From positions 1 through 64,000 of the forward strand of contig CAZRGP010000009.1 in assembly GCA_964599695.1 (NCBI GenBank): a stretch of DNA of 64,000 nt. Reading direction: 5' to 3'. The position numbers were made by a program, and so were the translations under genes. The stretch is from RUG11783 sp964599695. GTDB taxonomy: Bacteria > Bacillota > Clostridia > Oscillospirales > Ruminococcaceae. The notes beneath the pieces are model-generated. The model searched no databases, had not been told where the DNA came from, and saw only the letters and a list, made by a program, of their open reading frames with translations. The first letter of the stretch is position 1; each line of letters opens with the position of its first letter. Shown here in pieces: positions 20,189-29,976 of this stretch.

Positions 20189-23100
20189 TATCCCTGTTTT
20201 TCGTCTTCTTTGCGGTAGGCAATCTCAACGGTGCCCGTATTGCTCTTCTCACCCCTCGGAACATATCCCAGGCGGCTCTCAAGTTCGCTGACATACTGCC
20301 GCAGGGCAATGATCTCGTTGTCTCTCTGGGAAAGGGAGATATCCCTTCTCACCACTTCCCCGTTCAGGGTATTGATGCGGAGTTCATACTCCAACACCTT
20401 ATGCCGGACATTGCTGATCTCCTGCTTCGCCTGATTCATGACAGCATCCCGCTTACGAAGCTCTGCCACAGCATCATTGTAGCGCTTGACGACGCTCTGG
20501 ATGATCTGGCCCTTCTCTTCGACTTCAGCCTGCAGCTGAACGTTCTTCTGGTGCAGGTTCTTCACATACTCGCGGATCTGGCCGATCTGCTGGGCAAATC
20601 CCTGATTCTGTTCCTCAAGCTGCTTCCTCAGGTCGGAAATGGTCGCATCGTAACCGCCCAGTTCGTCCTGATGCTCTTTCTCCAGTTTCGAGATGCTTGC
20701 CTTGTACTGCTCGTACTGCCTCTGCAGTCTCTTCTGAAGATCCCGCTTATCCGACTCGCTGGACTCTTCGCGCTGAGCGAGAGACTGTTTCGTCTCCTCG
20801 ATCAGTGAAGCGGAGCGCGCCTGTTCCGCGTTGAACTTCTCTTCCCAGGCCTGCTCGCTCTCCTGACGGAGCCGCTTTTCCTCGTTGTACTGCTGTTCCA
20901 GATTGGAGACTGTCTCCTCGAAGGTCCGCTTGCGGTCGCGGTACTGGTTAAGGATATTCACCAATTCCGCATCCCTGCGAGAGATCTCACTGTCGTATTT
21001 CGCCTGCATCTCCGCGATGCTGGACCGATATCCCTCGATCTCCTTCTGGTAGCGCGTCAGCTCATTGCGGTTCACATTGCTCTGTCCGCGTTCAGAGTCG
21101 AGATTGCTCTCCAGTTCAGTGATGCGGTTTTCATATTTCTCGATCTCTTCCCGGTATTCCTGAAGCTTGGTGATGCTCAGTGCCCTGAGATCCTTCTCAG
21201 ACTGGTACTTCCGCTCCAGTTCGGAAACATTGTTTTCAAACGCGACGATCTTCGCCGCATACTCCTCCTGCATCTGGGTGATGCTGGAGTCCTGTTTCTC
21301 ACGGTTGAGCTCGTAAGTCTTCTGGAGATCTGCAAGCTGCCTCTGATACTGGGATACTTCGGCGTTGTACTGATGGCGTATCTGGTTGAGATTCTCCTCC
21401 GAGGCAAGACGCTCTTCCTCGTTTCGTTTTTTCAGTTCTTCCAGGTCATTCTGGACCTGTGCCATCTCTTCATTATGCTGAGAAGTGAGGACCTTGACAT
21501 TCTCCGCATGCTGACTCTTCTCAGCCTCGATCTCCGCGCGGAGATCCTCCACTTCGGAGACATATCTGCTGAGCACCTGCTGATGCTTGATCTCGGTCTC
21601 TCTGATCCTGGCGGCGGACTCTTCCGACGCTTCATCCACCTGCTGTCTGAGCAGATCGATGTCCTTCTGGAACTGTCCTACCTCCTCCTCATGCTGCTGC
21701 CTGAGGGAGGCGATCTCCTTCTCATGCGCCTCTTTCTCCTCCCGCTGCTGGCTCTCCAGCAGGGTCAGAGCGTCCTCATATTTCCTGATCTCATCCTTGT
21801 ACGCCTGCAGTTCCTGAATGCTGTGCTCATACAGTGAGATTTCTTCGTTATACTTTCGTTCAAGTTCCGAGATGCTTGCCTCATACCGCATAGCGGCGGA
21901 AGCGGAATTCTGACGGATCTGTTCCAGTACACGATCCCGCCCGGTAAGTTCATTCTCGTATTCTTCCTTCAGTGTAGACAGATCGGAAGATGTCGCGGAA
22001 TAATTCGCCCGCAGAGTCTCCATTTCCTGGAGCTGCGTACGGTAATGCTCGGTCTCATCGGAATACTGTTCCTTGAGCCGTGCGATCTCCTGTTCGAAGG
22101 AAGCTACCTTCTCCTCATGCTCGGAAGAAAGGCGAGCGATCTCCTGACGCTTCTCCTCCCTCTCCTTCTCGATCTGGTTCCTGGCTTCCTCCAGCTGTGA
22201 ACTGACAGCACTTATACGCGCCTCATACTGCTGGGATATCTCCTGTACGCTAGATCTCTGCTTTGCGCGCTCCTCTTCGAGCCGTTCGTCCGCTTCCCTT
22301 TTCGCACGCTCGAGTTCCTCACGGTTCTGCTGTTCGAGGTCTTCCAGTCTGGCGCTCTGCTGAACCAGTTTCTCTTCCGCTTCTCTCCGGATGCGGTCCA
22401 GTTCTTCCTGTTTCTGCCGCTCGAGATCCGCCAGTCTTCTTTCGCCTTCCTGCCGGATCTGCAGGATAGCGTCCTGCTTTTCCTGCTCCAGTTCGCGGAT
22501 GCGGTTCAGGCTGCTGTTCTCGGTCTCCTCGATCTTCTCCCGGCTCTCCCTGGAGATCCTTTCCAAGTCCTGACGTAACTCTTCCGTCTGCCTGGGGATC
22601 TCCCCTTTGAGGGAGGCGATCTGAGACTCGTATTCTTCTTTTCTCTTATCCAGGACAGACTGCAGCAAAGAGATCCTCTGCTCGTACTCCTCCTGTTTTT
22701 CCTTCATGAGCGAAGCAGCGGCATTGCTCTCATCCAGAGATCTGCGGAGATTCTCGATCTCCTCCTCTTTCTCCTTCGAGTAGTAATCCGCGCCGTTAAG
22801 AAGTTCCTTCTGGGAAGCGATCTCGTTCTTCAGAGCTTCGATCTGATTCGCGCTGTCTTCGACACGCTGCTCGTATCTCGTGCGCTCCACGATCATCTCT
22901 CCCTCAAGGGAAGAGACCTGGGATGCGAGGTCGTCGATCCGGTCCTTCTGTTCTTCCTTTTCGCGGGTCAGGACCTGGATGCGCTCTTCAAAACGGGAGA
23001 ATTCTCCCTGGGAAAGATCCGCGTTCTCCTTCTTCAGCCGCTCGATCTCCTGCTGGCTGCGCTCGGCGGAAGCGAGGAGCTTCCTGATCTCCTCCTCCTT

Positions 23101-23610
23101 CTCCGACACCGTATCCTGCAGTTCATCGCGGCTGACTGTGAACTCGGTGCGCGCGTTCTCAGACGCGGCAAGAGCTTCCCTCAGCTTCTCGTGCAGATCG
23201 TTCTTCTCAGAGACCTCGTTGCTGTACTTCTCCGCAAGGGCGTCCACTTCCTTGCTCAGGCCCTCGATCTTCTCCTTATAGGAGTCCTCGATCTCGTGGA
23301 AATCCTGAACGTAGGCGATCTCAGAGACGACCTTGTCGCGCATCTCGTTGATCTGGGCGTCCAGCGTATCAGACCGCTCCTGGAGGACAGCGTTCACACG
23401 CTGCAGCCTCTCGAGAGACTCGTTAAGTCTCCTCTCCTCCGCGGCGTATTCGGAATACAAGCGGTCTATGTAACTCATGACCGCCTCTTTGTTGAACCCA
23501 AAAACGGACGTGCGGAAGGAATTCTTTCCATCCGCCGTCACGTTCAACATAGCACTCCGCATAACCGGGCTGTCTGCTGGTATATCGTTTTTTCTGTTAT
23601 CTGATGCCAT
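20188..23610 (-). CDS. Giant coiled-coil protein with DivIVA-like N terminus
   Basis: 1140 residues. After about 28 disordered residues, SFRTSVFGFNKEAVMSYIDR resembles the DivIVA N-terminal signature that binds membrane. Almost all the rest (about 50-1100) is continuous Glu/Arg/Lys/Gln-rich heptad sequence with recurring units such as YEASISELERKYNEEI and LQEYREEIEKYENRITELE. The tail (about 1100-1140) is non-helical. No ATPase head or membrane span is present, so it is not SMC or a receptor. A polar or septal scaffold is the likely role. It follows udp and ftsZ in the same direction. Confidence 0.7.
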   Translation of the reverse strand: MASDNRKNDIPADSPVMRSAMLNVTADGKNSFRTSVFGFNKEAVMSYIDRLYSEYAAEERRLNESLERLQRVNAVLQERSDTLDAQINEMRDKVVSEIAYVQDFHEIEDSYKEKIEGLSKEVDALAEKYSNEVSEKNDLHEKLREALAASENARTEFTVSRDELQDTVSEKEEEIRKLLASAERSQQEIERLKKENADLSQGEFSRFEERIQVLTREKEEQKDRIDDLASQVSSLEGEMIVERTRYEQRVEDSANQIEALKNEIASQKELLNGADYYSKEKEEEIENLRRSLDESNAAASLMKEKQEEYEQRISLLQSVLDKRKEEYESQIASLKGEIPRQTEELRQDLERISRESREKIEETENSSLNRIRELEQEKQDAILQIRQEGERRLADLERQKQEELDRIRREAEEKLVQQSARLEDLEQQNREELERAKREADERLEEERAKQRSSVQEISQQYEARISAVSSQLEEARNQIEKEREEKRQEIARLSSEHEEKVASFEQEIARLKEQYSDETEHYRTQLQEMETLRANYSATSSDLSTLKEEYENELTGRDRVLEQIRQNSASAAMRYEASISELERKYNEEISLYEHSIQELQAYKDEIRKYEDALTLLESQQREEKEAHEKEIASLRQQHEEEVGQFQKDIDLLRQQVDEASEESAARIRETEIKHQQVLSRYVSEVEDLRAEIEAEKSQHAENVKVLTSQHNEEMAQVQNDLEELKKRNEEERLASEENLNQIRHQYNAEVSQYQRQLADLQKTYELNREKQDSSITQMQEEYAAKIVAFENNVSELERKYQSEKDLRALSITKLQEYREEIEKYENRITELESNLDSERGQSNVNRNELTRYQKEIEGYRSSIAEMQAKYDSEISRRDAELVNILNQYRDRKRTFEETVSNLEQQYNEEKRLRQESEQAWEEKFNAEQARSASLIEETKQSLAQREESSESDKRDLQKRLQRQYEQYKASISKLEKEHQDELGGYDATISDLRKQLEEQNQGFAQQIGQIREYVKNLHQKNVQLQAEVEEKGQIIQSVVKRYNDAVAELRKRDAVMNQAKQEISNVRHKVLEYELRINTLNGEVVRRDISLSQRDNEIIALRQYVSELESRLGYVPRGEKSNTGTVEIAYRKEDEKQG

Positions 23611-23619
23611 ATCGTAGGT

Positions 23620-24402
23620 TTATTTTCCCGCCTTGATCAGATTTCTGACGCCCTGGACCGCGACCTTGATCGCCAGTTCGGTGTCATGATCCGAATCCTG
23701 AGGAAGACCTGCAGCCTCCCTCTCCTGGTTCCACACACAAAGCATTACCGCACCGGCTTTTGCGCCGAGGGTCTGGGAAACGGTAAACAGAGCCGCTGTC
23801 TCCATCTCGGAAACAAGGGCACCGCCCCTTACCCATGCCTGCCACTTGTTCAGCAGTTCATAGGAAACGGGCATCCTTTCAGGATCGTGCTGTCCGAAAT
23901 AAGAATCCTTGCACTGGGCAACGCCCACATGATAGTGGCCGTCCGCCAGCTGTTTTGCAGCGTCGCGGAGAGCTATCGTGCAGTCCAGATCGGATACTGC
24001 CGGGAACTCGATGGGCAGGTATTCCCTGCTGGTTCCTTCCGCACGGATCGCCGCGTTGATGACGACTACGTCACCGGCGAGAACAGGGATCTGCATCCCG
24101 CCGCTGGTGCCGATGCGGATAAAATATTCGATACCGATCTGGTGCAGCTCTTCAATGGCGATCGCCGTAGATGGACCGCCGATACCGTGGCTGCATACCA
24201 GTACTTTTTCACCATCCAGTTCACCAAGGAAAGAATGGTACTCTCTGTTAAAGGCAAGCTCTTTCGCGTTCTCGAGATGAGCCGCGATCTTGGGAACCCG
24301 GAACGGATCCCCCGGCATGATAGCAAACCTTGCTCCTTCAAGGTCCGCCTTGCTTAGTCCGGTGTGGTACATCACTGTACCGTCATTACCACCATGCGCC
24401 AT
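23620..24402 (-). CDS. udp: Uridine phosphorylase (nucleoside phosphorylase family)
   Basis: 260 residues of the NP-I family. Family marks are MPGDPFRVPKIA (phosphate site), GIGGPSTAIAIEEL, RIGTSGGMQ and VSEMETAALF, whose Glu binds the ribose. Uridine rather than purine specificity is suggested by the Gln/Arg block CKDSYFGQHDPER. It splits uridine to uracil and ribose-1-phosphate for salvage. It has a GGAGG site and lies between ftsZ and the coiled-coil gene. Confidence 0.85.
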   Translation of the reverse strand: MAHGGNDGTVMYHTGLSKADLEGARFAIMPGDPFRVPKIAAHLENAKELAFNREYHSFLGELDGEKVLVCSHGIGGPSTAIAIEELHQIGIEYFIRIGTSGGMQIPVLAGDVVVINAAIRAEGTSREYLPIEFPAVSDLDCTIALRDAAKQLADGHYHVGVAQCKDSYFGQHDPERMPVSYELLNKWQAWVRGGALVSEMETAALFTVSQTLGAKAGAVMLCVWNQEREAAGLPQDSDHDTELAIKVAVQGVRNLIKAGK

Positions 24403-24462
24403 AAAACCAACCTCCGGTCAAAGCTGCTCTGAGCAGCCGATAATTATTTTTTTAAGATCCGA

Positions 24463-25653
24463 TCAGTCCTGATCGTTTCTGGGGGAATTCTTATTCTGGA
24501 GGATCTTGATGAAGTCATCGAAATCCTCAATGCTCCATGTGGATGTGTCCTGCTTCGGAGCCTCCGGCTGAGGAGCGGGCTGAGGAGCAGGCTGCGGCGC
24601 CGGCTGGGGAGCGGGCTGAGTCTCTGCTGCAGGAGCCTCTTTTACCGGATCCGGAACATTTACGGGAGCGGGACTTGCTGAGGTCACCATTTCATCGAAT
24701 CCGGTCGCGATGGCCGTGATGCTCATCTCATCTTCCATGGTATCGCTGAACGCAACACCCCAAATGATGTTCGCCTCGGAGTCGGCTGCTTCCTTGAACA
24801 TGTTCGCAGCAAGTTCCACGTCATTCAGGTCGATATCCGCGGAAGCAATGATGTTGAGGATGATGCCCTTGGCTCCGTCGATCTTGGTCTCAAGCAGCGG
24901 GCTGTCGATAGCGGAAGTCGCTGCTACGCGCGCCTTGTCCTTGCCCTGTCCGCGGCCTACGCCCATGTGAGCGTATCCCATATTGCGCATGACGGATTCC
25001 ACATCTGCGAAGTCCAGGTTGATGATACCGGGTACGTTGATGACATCGGAGATGCACTGTACGCCCTGACGGAGAATGTTGTCCGCCATGTCGAAAGCGT
25101 TCTTCAGGGTGATGGGCTCATCGGTCTCAAGCAGTTTGAGCCTGTCATTCGGGATGACGATGATGGAGTCAACATGCTTGCGAAGCTCAGCGATGCCCTG
25201 TTCCGCCACGCGCATCTTTCTGCGTCCTTCAAAGGAGAAGGGTTTCGTAACGATCGCGACGGTCAGGATGCCCTGCTCCTTTGCGACCTCGGCAACGATC
25301 GGAGCCGCGCCGGTTCCGGTGCCGCCGCCCATACCTGCCGTGACGAAGACCATGTTCGCGCCTTTGAGCGCTGCAGCGATCTCCTCTTTGCTCTCCTCAG
25401 CTGCGCGGCGTCCCTTCTCGGGATCTCCGCCGGCGCCGAGTCCGCGTGTCAGTTTATCGCCAAGCTGGAGTTTATATGTAGCCCGGCTGTATTTCAAGAT
25501 CTGGCTGTCGGTATTCATAGCGATCAGTTCAACGCCCTGAATGCCGGAATCGGCCATACGGTTGATCGCGTTGCCACCACCGCCGCCGACGCCAACTACT
25601 TTGATATTGATTTCATATTGAATCTCATCGTCAAGAATAAAATTCATAGGCAT
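24463..25653 (-). CDS. ftsZ: Cell division GTPase FtsZ
   Basis: 396 residues. GTP-binding marks: GVGGGGGNAINRM (21-33), tubulin signature GGGTGTG (109-115) and NLDFADVESVM (T7 loop). The globular domain ends near residue 315. A disordered linker with four PAPQ repeats follows, then TWSIEDFDDFIKILQNKN. The usual C-terminal tail (IPxFL type that binds SepF and FtsA) is not recognisable; the last segment may be a divergent version. ATG 25653 has AGGAAG eight bases upstream. It is separated from ftsQ by a hairpin and its own promoter. Confidence 0.95.
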   Translation of the reverse strand: MPMNFILDDEIQYEINIKVVGVGGGGGNAINRMADSGIQGVELIAMNTDSQILKYSRATYKLQLGDKLTRGLGAGGDPEKGRRAAEESKEEIAAALKGANMVFVTAGMGGGTGTGAAPIVAEVAKEQGILTVAIVTKPFSFEGRRKMRVAEQGIAELRKHVDSIIVIPNDRLKLLETDEPITLKNAFDMADNILRQGVQCISDVINVPGIINLDFADVESVMRNMGYAHMGVGRGQGKDKARVAATSAIDSPLLETKIDGAKGIILNIIASADIDLNDVELAANMFKEAADSEANIIWGVAFSDTMEDEMSITAIATGFDEMVTSASPAPVNVPDPVKEAPAAETQPAPQPAPQPAPQPAPQPEAPKQDTSTWSIEDFDDFIKILQNKNSPRNDQD

Positions 25654-25703
25654 ATCCGGTACTTCCTTTACATGGATTGAGATGATTTACTTACTCACAT
25701 TAG

Positions 25704-25732
25704 AATATAACATAATACACCTGTCTTTTCAA
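25704..25732 (-). promoter_or_regulatory. Candidate ftsZ promoter
   Basis: Minus strand TTGAAA (25727-25732) and TATATT (25704-25709), 17-base spacer. The -35 lies in the loop of the hairpin at 25715-25742. Confidence 0.5.
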
Positions 25733-25742
25733 ACAGGTGTAT
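25715..25742. terminator. Hairpin between ftsQ and ftsZ
   Basis: ATACACCTG pairs with CAGGTGTAT around a 10-base loop and overlaps the last base of the ftsQ stop. The U tract after it is poor (TATTATG), so it may only attenuate transcription into ftsZ. Confidence 0.45.
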
Positions 25743-26569
25743 CATCCGATTGTACAAACTTTTTTCTCAATTTGTCTGAAATCATCCTCAGACATAGGGG
25801 CGAATGTTGCCTTCCCTGCCACCGACAGATCCAGTTTCCCGCGGTCGGTAGGCTCAAGCTGATTGGTGACCATCTCCTCCAGCATCCGGATCTTTCTTTC
25901 AAGATTGCTGGATGTACCCAGAAGTGCGTAGATCCTGCCGTCGTAGACGATCTCCAGGTTCAGCCGATCTGAAACATTTACCGCGCTCGCACCGGAAAGA
26001 ACGTGATATTTCTCCATCATGTCTAGCAGCAGCTGCAGGTTCTCCACATGGATCATATCCTCATCTTCCAGCACTTTCCCGACCGATGTCTCGACAGGGG
26101 TGACTCCGTAGATCTCCAGCGCCTTCCCGGTATATCCCTCGGTGGTCCGGATGATGTCCAGTTCCCTCGAGAGGATCAGATAGCCGTTGCGCTGATAGGG
26201 TACCACAAGGGCGTTGTCCGCCTCCACGACCTGTATCGTGACCGTAGAAGGAAGTGTTCTCTTCACCGTGACCTTTGCCACATAAGGAAGTGTCCCTTCG
26301 ATCTTTTTCTCTGCGCCTCTTGCGGTGAATCCGAACATGCTTCCGTTGATCCGTATCCCGGATGCCTCGGTAATCTCCTGCTTGGTGTAGATCTCCAGCG
26401 TTCCCTTCACATCGATGGTCTTGATGTGGAAAAACAAGGTGAACGTGACAGCGATGGCCGCAATGATCAACAGAAAAACAAGGACTGCAGCGATCCTGCG
26501 CAGCAGGAACTGAACTGCAATTCTCCCCTTTTTCTTTCGTTTTTCCCGTATCTCTTGATTCGCCATCAA
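25742..26569 (-). CDS. ftsQ: Cell division protein FtsQ/DivIB
   Basis: 275 residues. A basic cytoplasmic start (REKRKKKGR), one membrane span (about 24-47) and an extracellular POTRA domain (HIKTIDVKGTLEIYTKQEI) followed by the FtsQ beta domain. It stabilises the FtsQ-FtsL-DivIC group at the septum. Its ATG overlaps the murG stop by 4 bases. Length is typical for DivIB. Confidence 0.9.
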   Translation of the reverse strand: MMANQEIREKRKKKGRIAVQFLLRRIAAVLVFLLIIAAIAVTFTLFFHIKTIDVKGTLEIYTKQEITEASGIRINGSMFGFTARGAEKKIEGTLPYVAKVTVKRTLPSTVTIQVVEADNALVVPYQRNGYLILSRELDIIRTTEGYTGKALEIYGVTPVETSVGKVLEDEDMIHVENLQLLLDMMEKYHVLSGASAVNVSDRLNLEIVYDGRIYALLGTSSNLERKIRMLEEMVTNQLEPTDRGKLDLSVAGKATFAPMSEDDFRQIEKKVCTIG

Positions 26570-27684
26570 TCTACCAAATCCAGGATCTCCCTGTACATCT
26601 GTCCGGCGGAATCCTTCACGGCAATGGTCTTCGCGAGTTCACCCATCCGATGCAGGCTGTCCCTGTCATGAGCAAGTTCAAGGATGCGTTCCGCCGTACG
26701 GGCGTAATCCATCCCTTTCTCCTCCTCCACGACAGCGGCTCCCAGGTTGCCCAGGGTAAGCGCGTTGTAGTACTGGTGGTTCTCCGCGACATACGGGGAC
26801 GGGATCAGATAAGATGCCCTTCCGACGGCAGCCAGTTCACTGATGGTGATCGCACCGCTTCTGCAGATCACAAGATCCGCTGCCGCGAGACAATCCGGCA
26901 TATCATCGATGTACTGACTAACTCTACATGAAAAATCGGAAGTGCTCAAGTGAAATTTCTCAAGCGCTTCATAGAATCCGTTGGTGTCGATCTCCCCCGT
27001 GGCGTGGATAAAGTACAGGGAATCGTCTCCCTTCGCTTTGGCGAAAACATTGGCCGCCACCTGATTGAGGGTGGACGAACCCAGTGATCCTCCGAAGGAG
27101 AGGATACACACCTTGTCCGCACTGATGCCCAGCCTTCCCCTTGCTTCCTCCCGGGAGATGCTCCCCACAGTAGCGGAAACGGGATTGCCGACGACAGTGG
27201 TCTTTTCCGGAAATCCCAGTTTTTCGGCAGCGTCCGCATTCGCTGCGAAGATGCGATCCGCCTTTTTGCTCAGCAGTCTGGATGTGACGCCGGGGAAGGA
27301 ATTCTGTTCATGGATCGCCGTAGCGATGCCCAGATTCGCAGCTTCACGGACAACAGGTCCGGAAACATAGCCGCCAAACCCGATCACCAGATCGGGCTTT
27401 TCTTTTTTCAGAAGTGACCTGCACCGTATCGAGGATACAGCGAGGCAATAGAGGGTCCTGAGGTTGTACCCGATATTGGAGAGGGACAGACTCCTCTTGA
27501 ACCCGTGTATATCGATCGCAAAAAAACGGATACCGGCATTGGTGACCAGCCGATATTCCATTCCGTCTTCCCTGCCCACATAGATCACTTCGGTGTCCGG
27601 CCTTTCCGACCTCACCTTCTCGATGAATGCAAGCGCAGGATTGATATGTCCGGCGGTGCCGCCGGCTGCTACAACGATCTTCAT
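26566..27684 (-). CDS. murG: UDP-GlcNAc:undecaprenyl-PP-MurNAc-pentapeptide transferase MurG
   Basis: 372 residues, GT28 family. It adds GlcNAc to lipid I to form lipid II on the inner face of the membrane. The donor and acceptor sites are GGTAGHINPA (8-17), GFGGYVSGP and HEQNSFPG; the UDP-GlcNAc site includes GGSLGSSTLN and RSGAITISEL. It sits between ftsW and ftsQ, the usual dcw order. Confidence 0.95.
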   Translation of the reverse strand: MKIVVAAGGTAGHINPALAFIEKVRSERPDTEVIYVGREDGMEYRLVTNAGIRFFAIDIHGFKRSLSLSNIGYNLRTLYCLAVSSIRCRSLLKKEKPDLVIGFGGYVSGPVVREAANLGIATAIHEQNSFPGVTSRLLSKKADRIFAANADAAEKLGFPEKTTVVGNPVSATVGSISREEARGRLGISADKVCILSFGGSLGSSTLNQVAANVFAKAKGDDSLYFIHATGEIDTNGFYEALEKFHLSTSDFSCRVSQYIDDMPDCLAAADLVICRSGAITISELAAVGRASYLIPSPYVAENHQYYNALTLGNLGAAVVEEEKGMDYARTAERILELAHDRDSLHRMGELAKTIAVKDSAGQMYREILDLVD

Positions 27685-27730
27685 GAACTGCGCCGCAAAA
27701 CAGCGGTCGGCTCCTTTCGTTTCATTATAA

Positions 27731-28918
27731 TCAGTCCGTTTCCCTTTCTCTGCGGATCAGATCTCCGTAGGGATCCTCTTCATCCTCTTCAGGCTCCGGG
27801 ATCGGGATATCCTCCCTGTCCTCCGTATACCTTGCGACAGAGAGCATCACGCCCACCTCACACAGAAGCAAAAACAAAGCTGTTCCCCCCTGACTGAAGA
27901 AAGGCAGACCGATACCCGTATTCGGAACCAAGGCGGTAACGACCGCAATATTGAGGCAAACCTGGATCGCGACCTGTGCCGTGATCCCCGCAGCCATCAG
28001 ACATCCGAACTTGTCGGAAGCGCGCATCGCAATCTGAACTCCGCGCACCACGAAAGCGGCGAATAAAAGGACGATCAGAAGAGCTCCGATGAATCCCAGT
28101 TCCTCACAGATGATGGCAAAGATAAAGTCGTTCTGAGGCTCCGGAACATACAGTTGCTTCTGTCTGGAGTTCCCGAGACCCAGGCCGAACAGACCGCCGC
28201 TTCCGATGGCGATAAGGCCCTGAGTGATCTGATACGCATCGTCCGAGACATCTCCTCCCTGTGTGTTGGTGAGGATTCGCTCGATGGCGTACCGGTACCG
28301 CTCGGAAGTCATGACGAGAAGCGCGACAGCGGGAATGACCATGGCTCCTCCCGCGAAGAAGAAGCGTAGTTTACAGCCGCCGAAGAATAGGACCGACATC
28401 CCGATCAGGAAGATAAGGATGGTTCCGGAGAGGTGGGGCTGATTCAGTGTGACGGCAAAGACCAGTCCCAAAATGATCAGGAATCGGATAAAACCGTATT
28501 TAAAATCCTCCATATGCTCCGGCTTCACCGATATCAGGTGAGAGAAGAGCAGGACAATGGTGAACTTTACCAGCTCCGAAGGCTGGAAAGTAAATCCTCC
28601 GATAATGATCCAGCGCTTGGCGTTGTTGATGGGAGGCATTGCCAGCGTAATGACCAGAAGCACATAGGAAACAAGAAAGAATATCCAGGCAAAATGGTGA
28701 AGGACATGGTACGGGATATAGGAGATGATGATCATACCAATGAAACCGGCGATGGCGAACACCGCCTGTCTCTTGATGTAGTAGAACCCGTCCCCTTTCA
28801 TATAGAGGGCATGAGAAAACCCGGCGGAGAACATCATAACAAGGCCGACTATCGTAAGGATGGTAGTCAGCAGAAGGAGCGTCCTGTCCGTTTTTCTGAT
28901 TCCGATGTTTTCTTTCAA
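27731..28918 (-). CDS. ftsW: SEDS-family glycosyltransferase FtsW
   Basis: 395 residues with about ten membrane spans. SEDS proteins polymerise lipid II together with a class B transpeptidase. Marks are KRWIIIGGFTFQPSELVKF, the catalytic-loop Asp region (FIFAIICEELGFIGAL) and LPFFSQGGTALF. FtsW rather than RodA is inferred from dcw position. The C-terminal cytoplasmic tail is acidic. Confidence 0.9.
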   Translation of the reverse strand: MKENIGIRKTDRTLLLLTTILTIVGLVMMFSAGFSHALYMKGDGFYYIKRQAVFAIAGFIGMIIISYIPYHVLHHFAWIFFLVSYVLLVITLAMPPINNAKRWIIIGGFTFQPSELVKFTIVLLFSHLISVKPEHMEDFKYGFIRFLIILGLVFAVTLNQPHLSGTILIFLIGMSVLFFGGCKLRFFFAGGAMVIPAVALLVMTSERYRYAIERILTNTQGGDVSDDAYQITQGLIAIGSGGLFGLGLGNSRQKQLYVPEPQNDFIFAIICEELGFIGALLIVLLFAAFVVRGVQIAMRASDKFGCLMAAGITAQVAIQVCLNIAVVTALVPNTGIGLPFFSQGGTALFLLLCEVGVMLSVARYTEDREDIPIPEPEEDEEDPYGDLIRRERETD

Positions 28919-28954
28919 ATCACTGTACCTTGTTTATCTGTCTATTCCCGTGTC

Positions 28955-29968
28955 TTACGCCGTGACCGCAGAGAGGACTGAGAGTCCGGTCCCGATCAGC
29001 GCGACGATGCAGAAGACAAGAATGATCTTCTCCTCAGACCAGCCGCACATCTCAAAGTGGTGGTGGATCGGAGCCATCTTGAAGATGCGTTTTCCGTGTG
29101 TCGCTCTGAAATAGGCGAACTGAATGATATCAGAAGCTGCCTCGCAGACATAGACGATACCGGAGAGCAGCATGAGCAGCTGCATGGAAACGCCAAAGGA
29201 CATGGCGACGACAGCACCGCCTAGGAACATGGAACCTGTATCCCCCATGAACACGCGGGCAGGCTTGAAGTTCCAGAAGAGGAAGCCGATGAGTGAAGCG
29301 GCAAGAGCGGTGGAGAACAAAGTGGTTCCCGCATATCCGAGATAGGCGGAGATGACCAGGAAACCCAGCGTCACGACAAAGGTGACCGATGTTGCCAGTC
29401 CGTCCAGACCGTCGGTGAGATTGACCGAGTTGACGATCCCGACGATGCTGAAGATCATGAGCGGATAGTAGAACCATCCGAAATCAAATCTCCCGACAAA
29501 GGGGATCATCAATGTGGTGTCGCATTCGCCGTACCGGTTCATCAGGAAGGTGTAGATGCCGGCAACAACGACCTGAAGAACGATCTTCTGCCAGGGCGTG
29601 AGGCCAAGGTTCTGCTTGTGGCTGATCTTCTCGAAGTCATCCAGAAAACCGATCAGCGAGAAAGCGATGGCAATGAAGAAGGAGGAGATGAGCCGGAAGT
29701 TCTCCGCGGCGTACTGCGTGGACAGGAACTGCGGCGCTTCCAGAACCATGGAGACATACCCCACGACGATGGCGCAGAAGGTTCCGGTGATAAACATCAG
29801 GCCGCCCATCGTAGGTGTTCCTTCCTTATATTTGTGCCAGGTGGGTCCGATATCGTTGATGGTCTGGCCGTATTTGATCTTCTTCAACCAGGGGATCATC
29901 CAGTATCCCAGCACCATCGTGACACATAAGCCGACAAAAGCGGCGGCAAAAATAGACGTTCTCTCCAT
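28955..29968 (-). CDS. mraY: Phospho-MurNAc-pentapeptide transferase MraY
   Basis: 337 residues with about ten spans. It links phospho-MurNAc-pentapeptide to undecaprenyl phosphate, giving lipid I. Motifs: EGTPTMGGLMF, LIGFLDDFEKI, NLTDGLDGLA and IHHHFEMCG (His cluster). The start MERTSIFAAAF at 29968 is 8 bases after the murF stop; a longer frame would overlap murF. Confidence 0.94.
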   Translation of the reverse strand: MERTSIFAAAFVGLCVTMVLGYWMIPWLKKIKYGQTINDIGPTWHKYKEGTPTMGGLMFITGTFCAIVVGYVSMVLEAPQFLSTQYAAENFRLISSFFIAIAFSLIGFLDDFEKISHKQNLGLTPWQKIVLQVVVAGIYTFLMNRYGECDTTLMIPFVGRFDFGWFYYPLMIFSIVGIVNSVNLTDGLDGLATSVTFVVTLGFLVISAYLGYAGTTLFSTALAASLIGFLFWNFKPARVFMGDTGSMFLGGAVVAMSFGVSMQLLMLLSGIVYVCEAASDIIQFAYFRATHGKRIFKMAPIHHHFEMCGWSEEKIILVFCIVALIGTGLSVLSAVTA

Positions 29969-29976
29969 ATCGTCAA

